Source: Chionoecetes opilio
Lineage: Eukaryota > Arthropoda > Malacostraca > Decapoda > Majidae
DNA: 64,000 bases
NCBI GenBank assembly: GCA_016584305.1
Contig: JACEEZ010020894.1
Location: forward strand, 611,105-675,104
Reading direction: 5' to 3'
Below the pieces are notes generated by a model, which searched no databases, had not been told where the DNA came from, and saw only the letters and a list, made by a program, of their open reading frames with translations. Below are positions 44,601 through 58,129 of this stretch, in pieces. Each line of letters begins with the position of its first letter. The stretch's first letter is position 1. Position numbers and translations under genes: made by a program.

Positions 44601-45226
44601 ACGTCTGCACAACTAGTTCTTCCCTCAAGCCACCGGGTCTTCATACTATAAAGAGGACAAAGTGGCGGGAAGGCGGCGGCAGAAGACAGGGCGGCGGACA
44701 AGACTATTATAGTAAATTATGGACGTTAAACAGAAAGAAATATATTGTTGAGGCAAAGGACGGAACTGAGGAAGGGTGAAGAGACTGACAATATTATAAT
44801 CCACAGCAAGGCAAGAAGGCGGAGGAATCTGAGGGATGATGAGGATGATGACGACTTACCAAGAATAAGAAAATAAGAAAGAAGACGTTGAAGAAGATAA
44901 AAAAAGATAATGATCCAAAAGAATACAAATACAGAAAGACATGAGACGTTGAAGAAGAGAAGAAAAAAATAACGACCCAGAGAATACAAATGCAGAGACA
45001 TGACAAAAGACAGGGATGCCTCTAGGAAGACGTGACAGGTCGTTAGGGGAACACAGGGTCAGGGGGAGAGGTCAACACTGCCAAGGATGTGACAGCAGTT
45101 ATGATGTCACAGCCTGAAAATGTCACCCCCCCACCCCCATTCCGCCCCCCACCCCTTCCCCCCACCACGAGAACACACCCATTCTTGACAAACGCCCCAC
45201 AGCTTCATATAACTACGCAATCACAT

Positions 45227-45272
<46 letters not shown>

Positions 45273-45354
45273 TTCCTGCTATGAGGTGATATATAAACAT
45301 GACAATTTTCAATCTACACAAAATCCGCCAGGCAAAAACCAGCCAACGAGGAGG

Positions 45355-45899
45355 AACAGGAGAAGAAGATAAATAGGAGGAGGAGGAGGAGGAGGAAGAA
45401 GAAAATAGGAGGAGGAGGAAGAAGAAAAATAGGAGGAGGAAGAAGAGAAATAGGAGGAGGAAACGAAAAATGAGAAATAGGAGCAGGAGGAGGTTATGAC
45501 AGAAAAATGTTTAAAAAAAAAAAAAAAAAAAAGTGAGGGGAAGGGAAAGGAGGAAGGTATCAGAGGTATGTGTGAGCGGCGCCTTTCCCCTCCCCTCCCC
45601 TCACTTCCCTTCCTCCCCCTCTCTCCCCTCAGTGCGAAGGGAAGTGGCACCTCTTTCAGATACGAACTGGCGCCCCACAGACCAGCCGGCAGGAGGGAAG
45701 AGGGGAAGGAAGGGGAGAAGGAACGGTAAAAGAACAGACATTGAGTGAGGGGAACATAACAGAGGAGAGGGGAGCAAATGAGGAGAGGGGAGATGAAAAG
45801 TGTGTGTGATGGAGGAAAGGAGAGTAAAGAAGATTTAGGGGAAAACGAGAGTGAAGGGAGTAAGAGAGAGGGGAGATGATAAGGAGATGAGAGAAGAGA

Positions 45900-45943
<44 letters not shown>

Positions 45944-45946
45944 AGA

Positions 45947-45982
<36 letters not shown>

Positions 45983-46230
45983 GAGAGAAGGAAGACAAAG
46001 ATAGGTATAAACGATGATGACTAAGGAGGACGAGAAAGAGGAGGAGGAGGAAGAGGAGAGGGAGGAGGAGGAGGAGGAAGAAGGAAATGGAGCGAACATA
46101 AACAATAAAAATATCAGTAATTTCAGTCAAAGTCAAGTCAAAGAAAGAGTCAAAGAAAGCAGAAGTACATAATGATGAGAACAATGACGAGGAGGAGGAG
46201 GAGGAGGAGGAGGAGGAGGAGGAAGAGGAG
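45355..46230. repeat. GGA/GA purine-rich zone
   Basis: GGA and GAA repeats at 45370-45480, an A run at 45514-45532, (GA)n at 45900-45980 and GGA repeats at 46030-46080 and 46190-46230. It yields long chance frames on both strands. No gene was seen. Confidence 0.85.
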
Positions 46231-46340
46231 TAAAGAAAATGAGGAGAAAATCAGACAACAATTTGAAGAGCACAAAGTAAAAAAAAAAAAAAAAAATACT
46301 GATGAACTAAGTAAGCTTGAGCATTCACACACACGGAGGC

Positions 46341-46459
<119 letters not shown>

Positions 46460-46612
46460 TCATCCCTATAATCAGTCACAACCACGCGTATCAACCACAA
46501 AGTTATAAACAGACTCCACTCCTCCCTCCACACACCCCCAACTTTCCCCCCACACACACCACCAGCACGAGAAACAGAAGGGGGGGTTAGGGGGGAAGAC
46601 TCTTACACTTAC

Positions 46613-46633
46613 CGCAAGAATGTAAGTTGCGTC
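46613..46633 (-). other. Candidate 21-nt microexon
   Basis: On the minus strand a long pyrimidine tract ending CGCGTCAG is followed by 21 nt and then a donor GTAAGTG. It reads DATYILA in the phase-0 frame. Splice signals are better than expected by chance, but no protein match supports it. Confidence 0.3.
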
Positions 46634-46779
46634 CTGACGCGGAAAAAAGAGAAAGATCCACTGGTACACTAGGAAAACTTAAAAAAACAAAAACTGAGAA
46701 AGGATTTATGTGGAATTCTAAATAAATGCAGAATATTTTGGTGATGTTCGTTCATTATTGTTGCTTTGTTATTACTATC

Positions 46780-46903
46780 ATTATTATTATTACTATTATT
46801 ACCATTACTATTATTACTATCAGGCTATTATCATTATCATTACTGTTATCATCGTTATAATTAATAGTGGTAGTAGTAATAGTAATAGTAATAGTAATAG
46901 TAA

Positions 46904-46941
<38 letters not shown>

Positions 46942-47045
46942 ACAGTTATGGTAGCAACAATAATAGTAGTAGTAGCAATACTAGTAGTAGTAGTAGTAGA
47001 AGTAGTAGTAATAGCAGTAATAGTAGTATTAGTAACAGTTAAAGT
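46780..47045. repeat. (ATT)n and (AGT)n microsatellites
   Basis: ATT-rich run at 46780-46850, then AGT repeats with AAT and AAC variants at 46865-47040. Confidence 0.9.
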
Positions 47046-47379
47046 AGCAACAATATAATAGTAATGTAATTTGTTTCATTGGTGTAGTAAAGTGTATGAA
47101 GAATTTACAATGGCATTCTTTGGGGTGTATATACTGTACATTTAACGTCTATTTATACCGCTCCCCACATCTCTACGCCACACACACACACACACGCACG
47201 AGCCACCTATCCCCTTCACGTATTCCTATAACCACAACCCCCTACATACCCTCACTCGGTCCACAACTCTATCAAAACCTAGCCTATAAAGTATATAATA
47301 TAGTAAGTAAGTAAGTAATTTATAGTAAGTAGCAGCAGGAGGCAGTGGTAGTAAGGTAGTAACAAGACTCTAGCATTAC

Positions 47380-47412
47380 CTTTGAGACCTCCTCCTCTCC
47401 TCCACCCTCCCT
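47380..47412 (-). other. Candidate 33-nt microexon
   Basis: On the minus strand CGTCTTGTAAACACCAG precedes 33 nt that read REGGGEEEVSK, followed by AAG|GTAATG. Phase is 0 at both ends. It may be a third small upstream exon; evidence is splice-site quality only. Confidence 0.3.
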
Positions 47413-47759
47413 CTGGTGTTTACAAGACGAGGTAAACAAACCCTGACACAGCCTCCTCTTCCTCTGGTCGTCGTCCTCCCGTCAGAGCTTTCCGCATCTC
47501 CTCCTCCGTCCTCAGTAACTACACCTCGGCCGGTCACCCCCACCACGCCCCACTCCTCCCCCTTCACATCGCCCCTCTTCCCCACCACCACGACCCCCTC
47601 CCCCCCACAAAAACGTAGCTCACGGGCTGCTGACTTCCACTTCCAACCCCTCCTCCACCTCAGCCTCCTCCCGTCTCTCCTTCAGCACATGTAAGAGGGG
47701 TCAGTGGCACACACACACAAACACACACACAAACACCTCCCTCTCAACAACTAAGAGCC

Positions 47760-48302
<543 letters not shown>

Positions 48303-48569
48303 ATACAATTCTATTTAACCCATCTGTATGCTTAATACCTTTGAATAAAAATAAAATAAAAAGAGAGAGAGAAGAAACCCATCAGACTAAACATGTTTTA
48401 GTCAGTTTTGCACGACAGGAAAGGAGAATGGAAAGGCAAAGGATTGAAGGTAATAACACAGGTCTCGTCTGGGAGGCCTTAACGAGGTGGTGATGACTAA
48501 GGTCCTATGTTGGTGACTGTGACTGTGACTGTGACGACCACGTAGCCAATCTTAGGCATGACGGCACCA

Positions 48570-49025
48570 GCTGGCACCCTCACCTACCCTTGAAGCACCC
48601 CCTACCCCCCCTGGCACCCTTACCTACCCTTGAAGCACCCTCCTACCCCCCCTACCTACCCTTGAAGCACCCCCCCCTGGCACCCTTACCTATCCTTGAA
48701 GCACCCCCCTACCCCCCTGTCACCCTTACCTACCCTTGAAGCACCCCCCTACCCCCCCTGGCACCCTCACCTACCCTTGAACCACCCCCCTACCCCCCCT
48801 TGGCACCCTTCCCTACCCTTGAAGCACCCCCCTACCCCCCATGGCACCCTTCCCTACCCTTGAACCACCCCCCTACCCCCCCCTGGCACCCTCATCCACC
48901 CTTGAAGCACACCCTCTGGCACCCTTACCTACCCTTGAAGCACCCCTCCTCCTTGAAGCATCCCCTACCCACCCACGGCACCTTCACCCCCCCTCTCCCT
49001 GGCACCCTCACCTACCATTCCCCTC
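48570..49025. repeat. ~40-bp minisatellite, about 11 units
   Basis: Repeats of CTGGCACCCTTACCTACCC and TTGAAGCACCCCCCTACCCC with variable C runs. Very C-rich on the plus strand. Confidence 0.9.
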
Positions 49026-49356
49026 CCCCCCTTCACCCTAGCGATCCAAAGCATGATGTCAGATGAGGGTTTTACAATGACTGAAAAGTGTGGAGGTAGC
49101 GAGAGAGAGTGGCTACAGTGCACGGTGGTGAGTCATGTCTAATGCGACCCACACCTTCTATTGCCACTTACCTCACTCCCTATAGTTATACCTACACGGC
49201 TACACCACCCTTTCTATAACTCCATTCCTGCTTCCTCATCCATTATGTTCCTCCATTAAGCTCCTTCGATCACTTATGCTTCTTCCTCTAAAACATTCTT
49301 CTTCCATTACGCTCTTCGCTGCTATCTCACTCCTGGCCTCAGTTGCATTATTTCCT

Positions 49357-49358
<2 letters not shown>

Positions 49359-49408
<50 letters not shown>
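49359..49408. repeat. (AAT)n microsatellite
   Basis: About 16 AAT units. Confidence 0.95.
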
Positions 49409-49409
<1 letters not shown>

Positions 49410-49514
49410 CTACCAAACACCAATAAACACCTAGTATATTATATAACCTATATTATTATACACCTACAGTATACATATAGCTCCCACAATGCACGCTCCT
49501 AGTATGTATATGAC

Positions 49515-49908
49515 TGTAGGTATTGTATCTCTCAGCTCTACCATTTAAGTTGTAGGTATTGTATCTCTCAGCTCTACCATTTAAGTTGTAGGTATTGTAT
49601 CTCTCAGCTCTACCATTTAAGTTGTAGGTATTGTATCTCTCAGCTCTACCATTTAAGTTGTAGGTATTGTATCTCTCAGCTCTACCATTTAAGTTGTAGG
49701 TATTGTATCTCTCAGCTCTACCATTTAAGTTGTGGTATTGTATCTCTCAGCTCGACATTTAAGTTAGGTATTGTATCTCTCAGCTCTACCATTTAAGTTG
49801 TAGGTATTGTATCTCTCAGCTCTACCATTTAAGTTGTAGGTATTGTATCTCTCAGCTCTACCATTTAAGTTGTAGGTATTGTATCTCTTAGCTCGACCAT
49901 TTAAGTTA
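49515..49908. repeat. 36-bp minisatellite, about 11 units
   Basis: The unit is TGTAGGTATTGTATCTCTCA plus GCTCTACCATTTAAGT. Because 36 is a multiple of three, one minus-strand frame stays open as repeats of LNGRAERYNTYN. Two central units have small deletions. Confidence 0.95.
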
Positions 49909-50249
49909 ACTCCCAAAAAAGGAAGAACAAAAAAACAAAGTATATTACGCAGTGTGATTTCGTGCGTCAAGAGCTTCCGTAAACATCCACTTGCTCCACC
50001 TATAAAATAATTAATCTGCCTCAAATAGGAAAACTTAACCCATGTATTAGTATTTGTATGACGTGGGTATTTGCAACTTGCGCGTGTATAACCGTGTATA
50101 ACCTTGGCATGTATAACATACCACATGTTTCATTCCACTCACGTATATACAAGTGACTATGATATCTTCCTAGCATCTCGAAGTTTCCTACAGTTTTGCA
50201 TCATGTTTTTGTTTTATTCATAGCGTAACAGGGACGCGCCATTATAGGA

Positions 50250-50252
<3 letters not shown>

Positions 50253-50326
<74 letters not shown>
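50253..50326. repeat. (GA)n microsatellite
   Basis: About 37 GA units. Confidence 0.95.
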
Positions 50327-50327
<1 letters not shown>

Positions 50328-51214
50328 AGTAATGAGTCACCATGATCACTTATATAGTAGACTCCTGACCTCAGATTTATCACCTCATTCCAAGAAACAG
50401 AGACAAACAGAGGGAGAGGGAGAGAGGAACAGAGAGATAGAGAGAGATAAAGATAAGACAGTGGTTATCTCAAGTCAATCTGTTGCATCGCCTCCTTCAT
50501 CCACCTCCCCAACCATCCCCACCATCACCACTACCATCCGACCCCCCTCTTTTGCGCCACTTCGAGGTAGGTGGGGGGAGGCATCCTTGACACACTCTTC
50601 CCCCTTGGTTGATAATGTGACTGTCGTTTCTAGTGGTAGTAATAGTAGTATTGTCATTATTATCATGACTATCAGTTGTAATGGTAGTAGTGTAAAATAA
50701 AAACAACGGTAATAAAAAGATGGTAATAATCATTGAAAAAAAAGTAATGATAATTAAAAAGATTAAAGAAAATTAAGATTAGATTAAGAAGAAAAAGAAG
50801 AACAATAAGAAGAATAAGAACAAAGGATGAAGTAGATGTGACCCACACTTTCAGGTGACGATGACGGACTCTCGCCATCACCGCCGATAACCACAACAAC
50901 AACCACAACACCAACACCTGCATGACAAAAACACGCACTAAAAAAACTAACATTTTGACAAAGCACTTACAATGACAAGAAAACTCACTCAAGAAAGTAA
51001 CATTCCGACAAAACACTGACAACGACACAAGGTAAAGAGCACAGTGGTGTAACTCCGAGCTGCAGAGTTACACCACTGAACGCAAAACTCAATTACACCT
51101 GAGTGACAATCTATGTTTCGCAAGACTTCTGTGCCCTCCAGCGGTCTTGTTCCTTGTTTCCTCAGCACAGCAGGACCGCCGCTCGCCACCTGTCCCACCC
51201 GCCGCTGCTTCTCT

Positions 51215-51361
51215 CACTCTGTCTGTCTGTGTCTGTCTTTCTCACTCTGTATGTCTGTCTCTCTCACTCTCTTACTGTATGTCTGTCTTTCTTTCTTTCT
51301 CTCTGTCTGTATGTACGTCTGTATATCTCACTGTCTGTCTGTCTGTCTCTCTCACTCTTTC

Positions 51362-51392
<31 letters not shown>

Positions 51393-51775
51393 TACTATAT
51401 GTCTGTCTTTCTTTCTCTCTGTCTGTATGTACGTCTGTATATATCACTCTGTCTGTCTGTCTGTCTCTCACTCTTTCTCTGTCTGTCTCTCACTCTCTTA
51501 CTGTCTGTCTGTCTTTCTTTATCTGTCTCTCTCACTCTCTTACTGTCTGTCTCTCTCACTCTCTATCTTACTGTCTGTCTCTCTCTCTCTGTCTGTCTGT
51601 CTGTACCTCTGTATATCTCACTCTATCTGTCTGTCTGTGTCTCTCTCATTATGTATGTCTGTCTGCGTCTCTATCTCATTATGTATGTCTGTGTCTCTAT
51701 CTCATTCTGTATGTATGTTTGTCTCTCTCTGTCTGTCTCTCACTCTCTGTCTGTCTGTATCTCTCACTCTGCCTG
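51215..51775. repeat. (TCTG)n-rich minisatellite field
   Basis: TGTCTGTCTGTCTCTCTCAC, CTTACTGTATGTCTG and related units for over 500 bp. All three plus-strand frames are open through it, giving spurious 230-256-codon frames. Confidence 0.9.
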
Positions 51776-52139
51776 TCCCTGCTCCATGTTGAGGCAAAGG
51801 CGCCCCACACACACCTCCCCCGGACCTCCACCTCAGCTATTCTAAGCCGCGGCCTAGGCTTCCTCGGGGTGACTCTGAAATAGCACTCAACCCTCACGCA
51901 GAGACGCTAAAGAGCTACTATTTCACCCAAAGTAAACTGTGGTAATGCCGGAACTGTGGCGGAGGATCGGGATGTTTACCGCCGCGCTTGTTGGTGCACC
52001 TGCGACGAGGGATCGGGAGGAGCCGCGGCGCCGTCACGCGAGGGAGAGATGAGCGACTTTCGAAAACTATTGGGGTTAAAGCCTTTAGACTAGAACCTAA
52101 CCTAACCTATTCTAAAGGCTTTGGTTGGGGTTCATCATT

Positions 52140-52240
52140 ATTAGTACTTAAGTTCCTTCCCTCATTTTTATATATTATGTTGTTTTTTTTCCTGTATGCC
52201 TTCGGGTGAGAATAAAATCATTATTATTATTATATTATTA
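52140..52240 (+). mobile_element. LINE 3' tail, third copy
   Basis: TTAGTACTTAAGTTCCTTCC, then TTTCCTGTATGCCTTCGGGT and an ATT run, as at 30805-30900. An inverted fragment (CACCCGAGGCATATAGG) lies at about 52506. Confidence 0.7.
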
Positions 52241-52527
52241 CTTCATCAACGTCAGTACATGGGGCAGTGTTAAGGCTTGGGAGGGGGGGTAGGGGGGAGG
52301 GGGGGGACTATCAGACTCGGCAATGCTCGGTACTGCAAGCTGGTGCGGATAGTGTATAGATAAAGGCGGCGCCCTTACCGAACACTGCGGGACCGTCTGG
52401 TGTGTGGCGAGAGGGCCGCAGTGTTTGTTTCAAGCTTCACGAGTTGTATAGTCACGAATGTAATTTATCATCACCATATAATAATAATAATGATAATTCT
52501 ATTTTCACCCGAGGCATATAGGAAAAA

Positions 52528-52736
52528 AACCGTCTGTCTGTCTCTCTCTGTTTGTATGTCTGTCTGTCTCTCTTTGTGTGTATGTCTGTCTGTCTCTCTC
52601 TGTATGTATGTCTGTCTGTCTCTCTTTGTGTGTATGTCTGTCTGTCTCTCTCTGTATGAATGTCTGTCTGTCTCTCTTTGTGTGTATGTCTGTCTGTCTC
52701 TCTTTATGTGTATGTCTCTCTCTCTCTCTCTCTCAT
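52528..52736. repeat. TGTCTGTCTGTCTCTCTTTG repeat
   Basis: About seven units of 28-30 bp (TGTCTGTCTGTCTCTCT with TTGTGTGTA or CTGTATGTA). Confidence 0.9.
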
Positions 52737-53395
52737 ATGGTCACTGTATCATTACCGAAGTGAAAATTTCTCCCGAGATGAGGTCATTACTATATCTCAC
52801 CCTCGCGGCACCAATCAGAGTCACAGCTACGCACTTCACCTGGCTACGCACCTGGATCACCGCTACAGAGGCACACGGTAACACACACAGTCACAGGGAG
52901 GCAGCACAGCGATCAGGGTGCAGGATACGATGTCGAGGCCTCCGTCAGACTCACAAATACAACAACAGCTGCTGCTACTTCCTCGCAACACACTCCACCT
53001 GGTTACCAAGGATGAAACTAGCGCACTATACCACGACGAACCCACACTCGAGTAACCAGAGCCTTTATCGCCCTTATCTCCTAATCGCAGCACTCCCCGC
53101 CCATCGAGATAAAGTGCAGCGCCTTACTGCACCAGCACACCTACGCTCACCTTATGCTCTTGCTGTGGGGCTCAAGTCAGAATTTATTTTAGCTACGCCT
53201 CAACAAAAAGATCACCGACCCCCTGACATCAAGAGTCTTTGATGGGTTTACTCCTTTCAGTGAGGCTGGAATGAGGGTTGATGGCATAGAGAGGACTACT
53301 AGATAAGGAAAGGGAGATGAAGCCAGGAACAGAAGGTGGAAATGACACTCTTACACAAATATGCAGCTGTGCCTTGTGTAGACAATTACTCTACA

Positions 53396-53428
<33 letters not shown>

Positions 53429-54269
53429 TTTTTCCTTATACCTTTCTTTGCATTTAAAAATAAAGATGTGAAAAAACTCAATTCTTTTCAGACAGAGCAA
53501 TTGATCAGTGGAAAATGCCGGAATAATTCGTGTGTAAGTACCGATTGCATGCATAGCCTTGAAGACGGATATGATAATACTAAAAGATAATACACAAGCT
53601 TGACCCAATCCTTTAATTAAGAATACAATTAAGCAAGGTAACACAAACACACACACACACACACACACGCGTAAGGCAGCACCATCACACACAACACCGA
53701 GCCACTAAACACCACACCTCCATCACTCTTCTTGGCCTCGTATAACACCATCGACCACTGACCCTTTTCAGGCCTCAGAGATATTGTGCTCGGGTCACAA
53801 CCACAACCTCCCCCATCCAAACCCCTCTCCAGACCCACACACACCCTACCACCTGCCCCCCCCCTCCAGATCCCTCCCGCCCATTGTCCCTCCTTTCTTC
53901 AACACCCCCCCCCAGAGCCACCCCACCAACTGTCCCCCCTTCCCTCAACAACCCCTCCATATATACCCAGCCCTCTGACCCTCTACCCCACCCCCAACCC
54001 CCACCACCTGTCCCCCTTCCATACACACCCGCCATCTGCCGCCCCGCCAGACACACACACCACACACAGCAATCGGTGTTTATCAAGGGTGTCCATCACG
54101 TTGGCCCTTCAGCCCCATAGCGGTCCGGCCAGCACGCCCGCCGCACAATGCGACACTCAAGGTCACGGAAACAACGGGTTCTCCACCGTAATCTTTGGTC
54201 CCGTCTTATCTCTTGCTACGTGAAGCCATCTGTACCTTACTTCCTCCAGGTGGGCTCGTCTGAAGAAGG

Positions 54270-54440
54270 CTATGGTGGTGGTGGAGGAGAAGGAGGAAGA
54301 GGAAGAGGAGGAAGAGGAGGAGGAGGAGGAGGAGGAGGAGAAGGAGGAGGAGAAGGAGAAGGAGAAGGAGAAGGAGAAGGAGAAGGAGAAGGAGAAGGAG
54401 AAGGAGGAGGAGGAGGGGGAGGAAGAGGAGGCGGAGAAGA
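54270..54440. repeat. GGA/GAAGGA purine repeat
   Basis: GAGGAGGA and GAAGGA repeats on the plus strand. The following (GT)n tract lies at 54613-54662. Confidence 0.9.
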
Positions 54441-54609
54441 AAGTTACATAACATACGAATAATAATGTACCTAACCAAAGACTACTGTACGTCTTTGACC
54501 TAACCTATGTACTGTCGTTGAACTATGTACTATGAACTATGTACTGTCGTTCTGTCTACCACCCTTCTTCCCCGACTGCGTGTACGTGTGTGTGAGTGTG
54601 TACTGTGTG

Positions 54610-54665
<56 letters not shown>

Positions 54666-55072
54666 CCCTACCCTCCGTTTCTAGGCGTCAGCAATAGTGT
54701 CAACGTGTGGACAACAAAATGAATTTATGCTGGAAAAGTTCACCACACCACCACTTTTTGCCCCTCCTGCCGCTGCCCACCCCGGAACACTACTGTCTGC
54801 AGCCAATACGCAACCCCGAGCTAGGTTAGGTTAGGCAGGGACAGATAGTACAGGGGATATGGCAGGGTCAGATACTATATGACCCTGAGGTTAGGCTGGT
54901 TAGGTTAGGTTCCACGTTATACTTCTGGCATTTTAACTTGATTGCAGACAAGACCAAACACATTCCTGCCCCACAGCGTGTATGAGCTGAATCGACTCCT
55001 CCCTGTCCCTCCAAGTCCTTCAGACGTAAATAAAACATCTAAAATATTTCGCACAAAACATGCCTTAGTTAA

Positions 55073-55276
55073 CCCCTTCACGCCCAGATCTTTCCTTTGC
55101 TATAAAAAATTGTCTGTTGTTAGCCATGAAATTAAGAAATGTCACTGAATATACCAAATTAGTTAGTGGACAAGGATACTAAACAGGTCATAGATATAAA
55201 ACATTGCTTATAGTCACTATAAATAGTCTAATGGTACCCAAATTACAATGGAAATTACTATCTGGGTCTCAAGGGG
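55073..55276. mobile_element. TTAA-flanked MITE, copy 3 (intact, opposite orientation)
   Basis: 204 bp between two perfect TTAA duplications (55069-55072 and 55277-55280). The ends are CCCCTTCACGCCCAG and CTGGGTCTCAAGGGG, forming imperfect inverted repeats. The core is the reverse complement of copies 1 and 2. This is the best copy from which to define the family, which is piggyBac-like by its TTAA target. Confidence 0.85.
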
Positions 55277-55739
55277 TTAATATTCAGTTATTCAACATTT
55301 TCAAGAAGACTTTCAACTTTGACATAAATTAACGGACATTATTTCATTAAGTTTGCTTTGGACTGATAACAGATTAGTCAGTCCCTCAATTATCCAACAT
55401 GGAAAATATTTATCTAGTGGCGCAGCTGAGCAAACCTTCGCGCCCCGCCCCGCCTTGCTGTCCCGCACACCCAAGCCTCACTGCGTCCTGTTTTTTCGCT
55501 CCCCCTCACAACTGTCACACATTCATTATAGAATATAATCACAACTTTCTATTATCAGTCTCTTGGCTTGGAGCGTTGATTTTTTGCGGGTTGAGCCCTT
55601 GAAAACTAGGAAATAGACGTCCACACTAAAGATGTGGAACATGTCCAAGCTCGCACAGGCTAAAGTCAACTTTATAAATACCGTCACCTTAAAATACTTC
55701 TATTACAACCTGACCTAACCCTATATATATATAACTAAC

Positions 55740-55848
55740 TATATGCACTCTAGACCTTGCCCCGATTCGTGGAGTAAACATTTTACAAGCCAATATGCAC
55801 TCTAGACCTTGCCCCCATTCGTGGAGTAAACATTTTACAAGCCTATAT
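55740..55848. repeat. 52-bp tandem duplication
   Basis: ATATGCACTCTAGACCTTGC and GTGGAGTAAACATTTTACAA occur twice with one or two changes. Confidence 0.9.
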
Positions 55849-55973
55849 GACAGATTCACCAATCTATTTAGTACCAAAGAATGAATTCGGCTGAAATAGG
55901 TGTCCAAGCGAGCGAAGCGAGCTTGGACAATAAATAACCAACCTAACATTTAATACATCACATTTTGCATTTG

Positions 55974-56055
55974 GGGATGAAAGGTGGATGTAGGAACTAC
56001 CATGCGCGCGCAGGTCTCACAGCCTCTTGTAGATTCCTTATTTTCTTATGTTATC
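55974..56055 (+). mobile_element. CR1-like LINE 3' tail, plus strand
   Basis: GGGGATGAAAGGTGGATGTA, then CAGCCTCTTGTAGATTCC and TTATTTTCTTATGTTA match the ends at 6660-7250 and 16334-16405. Only the 3' terminal part is present. Confidence 0.8.
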
Positions 56056-56210
56056 ACCTATTGCTGCAGCACCAAGCATTCGACAAGAACCTTTCACATC
56101 AGCCTCTATGAGTCTATATGAAGGCACAACTTGCATGGCTAGCTCGTAAGGGAAACAATGTGGCGACTGAGGTTTATGAATAACTCTCTCTCTCTCTCTT
56201 TTTCTTCATT

Positions 56211-56270
56211 TGAACAGTTATTAAGTACACAGATGGTTTAAAAAAGTAGGTAAGTTAAGGCAGTAAATGT
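56211..56270 (+). mobile_element. Dispersed retrotransposon tail block
   Basis: TACACAGATGGTTTAAAAAA and GTTAAGGCAGTAAATG, preceded by a short (CT)n at 56182-56200; same block as at 41528-41573. Confidence 0.65.
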
Positions 56271-57559
56271 TCAAAATCTGGATGCACCCGTCAAGCCTGT
56301 CCCGCTAGTAATCAAACACCACACAGGCTCAAAGGTCAACAACCAAAAACACCAAGAATTCAGACTATCATACCCCTTTTTTAACATAACAAAAATAAAT
56401 CCATGTTATTCAATACGTCGCCTAGACACAGATATCAGAAACTTATGTCACTTATTTAATGCCTTTGACTGCACTTGCCACACACAAGCTGCCTTAAAGC
56501 CCGGTCTAAAAAATAACACCCCGACACTGATAACACTAACAAAAATAACAGGACACACTGATAAACAAGCCGGAGCCACATTCCTGGGCAACGCTATCAC
56601 GGTACAAGCAATCTACAAGCAGCGACATAATAAGCTCATAAGTCACCTTCGACTACCTCAGTAATCTTATCTCTTATCCAGGTGTGTGTGCGTGTGTGTG
56701 TGTGTGGTAAAGAGTATCGCGTCGCAGGGCCTGATTGAGTGTCATCCCCCCTCCCCCCCTCCATGGCGCGGGTGGGTGGGTGGGGATAGGGGTTAGGGGG
56801 GAACCTACACCTGGCCTAACATCAACACAGGCCACCATTACACAAACAACAAACATGTCAATAAATAGCTTATCACCAGACCAAGTGATGAACTAACAAC
56901 TTAATTACGAAGAACCATTGATTTCTCTTTGTCGGGACGCGTGAAGCATGATAGAGTGAGCTGAGATAGAGTATAGAGTAGATAGTGTGTAGTGTGTAGA
57001 TATAGATATAGTGTAGTATTATTATTATAGTGTAGTAGTAGTATTATAGTGTAGTAGTAGTATTATAGTGTAGTAGTATAGATATAGTGTGATAGATAGT
57101 GTGAGATAGAGTAGAGTGATAGTGTGTAGGAATACTTGTTAATGCATTCAAATGTACACACACACACACACACACCTCGGTTACTAACTTAACATTCTGA
57201 GCAAAAGGTAGAGAGTTAAGCAACTTTTGGGGGCAAGAAGAAGACGGTATGTTGGTGAAGCCTTATAGAGGTGAAGGAGGGGGATCAGGGGAAGGGGGAG
57301 GTAGGGGGGAAGGGGAAGATTTGGTACATACGCAGTGTTGCTGAAGGGGGATAACATAAACCACACCAGGGGGAGGGGAAAAGGGAGGGTAATCTGAACA
57401 CAAAACAGAAATATTCCCCCTCATGTTGTGGTGTGACTAAACATTATCCTTTTAACAACAACAACAACAATAATAACGACACTAACAACATCTTCCTATA
57501 CCAAATCCACGAAACAAGACCTACGAACTCGAACCTTTTACTTTACTTTCTTCCGAACA

Positions 57560-57645
57560 AGTTGTATACTGCCTTAACTTATCTACCATGTAAATTTTAA
57601 ACCATCTATGTGCTTAATAACTGTTTAAATAAAATAAAATAAAAT
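57560..57645 (-). mobile_element. Dispersed retrotransposon tail block, inverted copy with (AAAAT)n
   Basis: TACTGCCTTAACTTATCTAC, then AAACCATCTATGTGCTTAAT and TAAATAAAATAAAATAAAAT. This copy preserves the terminal TAAAA repeats, so the plus strand shown here reads in the 5'-3' sense of the tail and the copies at 41528 and 56211 are inverted relative to it. Confidence 0.6.
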
Positions 57646-58129
57646 AGATAAAAACCCCGCATCTCCTATACCACTGCTACCAGACAGCCCTTACACCCAG
57701 GCTCTGACACCCTTATCTCAGGCCACCACAGGGGAGGGTTGTGAGGGGCGGGGGTGAAGGGGGGACGGGTGAAGGGGGGACAGGGAAGGTGCGGGTAAAG
57801 GTTATCGCCCAAATAATCCGATCAAATACAGTTTCGTGGGAGCCAATGCAGTATATGTGTAGTACTCTGTATGTTATGTTGTTGTGAGGTTTTTCCCCCT
57901 GTATGCCTTTTGGTGAATTAAATTATTATTATTATTATTTATCTGTGCATGTTATAATCGTACGCATTACTATAATAGCATAGGTGTACACTACATGTAA
58001 CGCAGGAGCCAAAGTGCGTTAATGTCATTGCCACGACTCTACTTTTTCGTCGTCTTCGCTGGAACACACATAACCTTTATTTTTTTCTGTTACCTTGAGT
58101 GATTTTTATTCCTTGTAACCTTCGTGCTT

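Noticed and set aside
51103..51883. Frames of 229-256 codons on the plus strand
   Set aside because: They are produced by TCTG/CT repeats, with all three frames open.
52385..52435. 10-bp inverted repeat (ACACTGCGG / CCGCAGTGT) in a GC-rich spot, possible promoter or 18-nt exon
   Set aside because: Too short and no transcription signal or frame support to separate it from chance.
52400..53242. A 280-codon plus-strand frame
   Set aside because: The first half is repeat-derived and the second half has no recognisable domain, start context or splice support.
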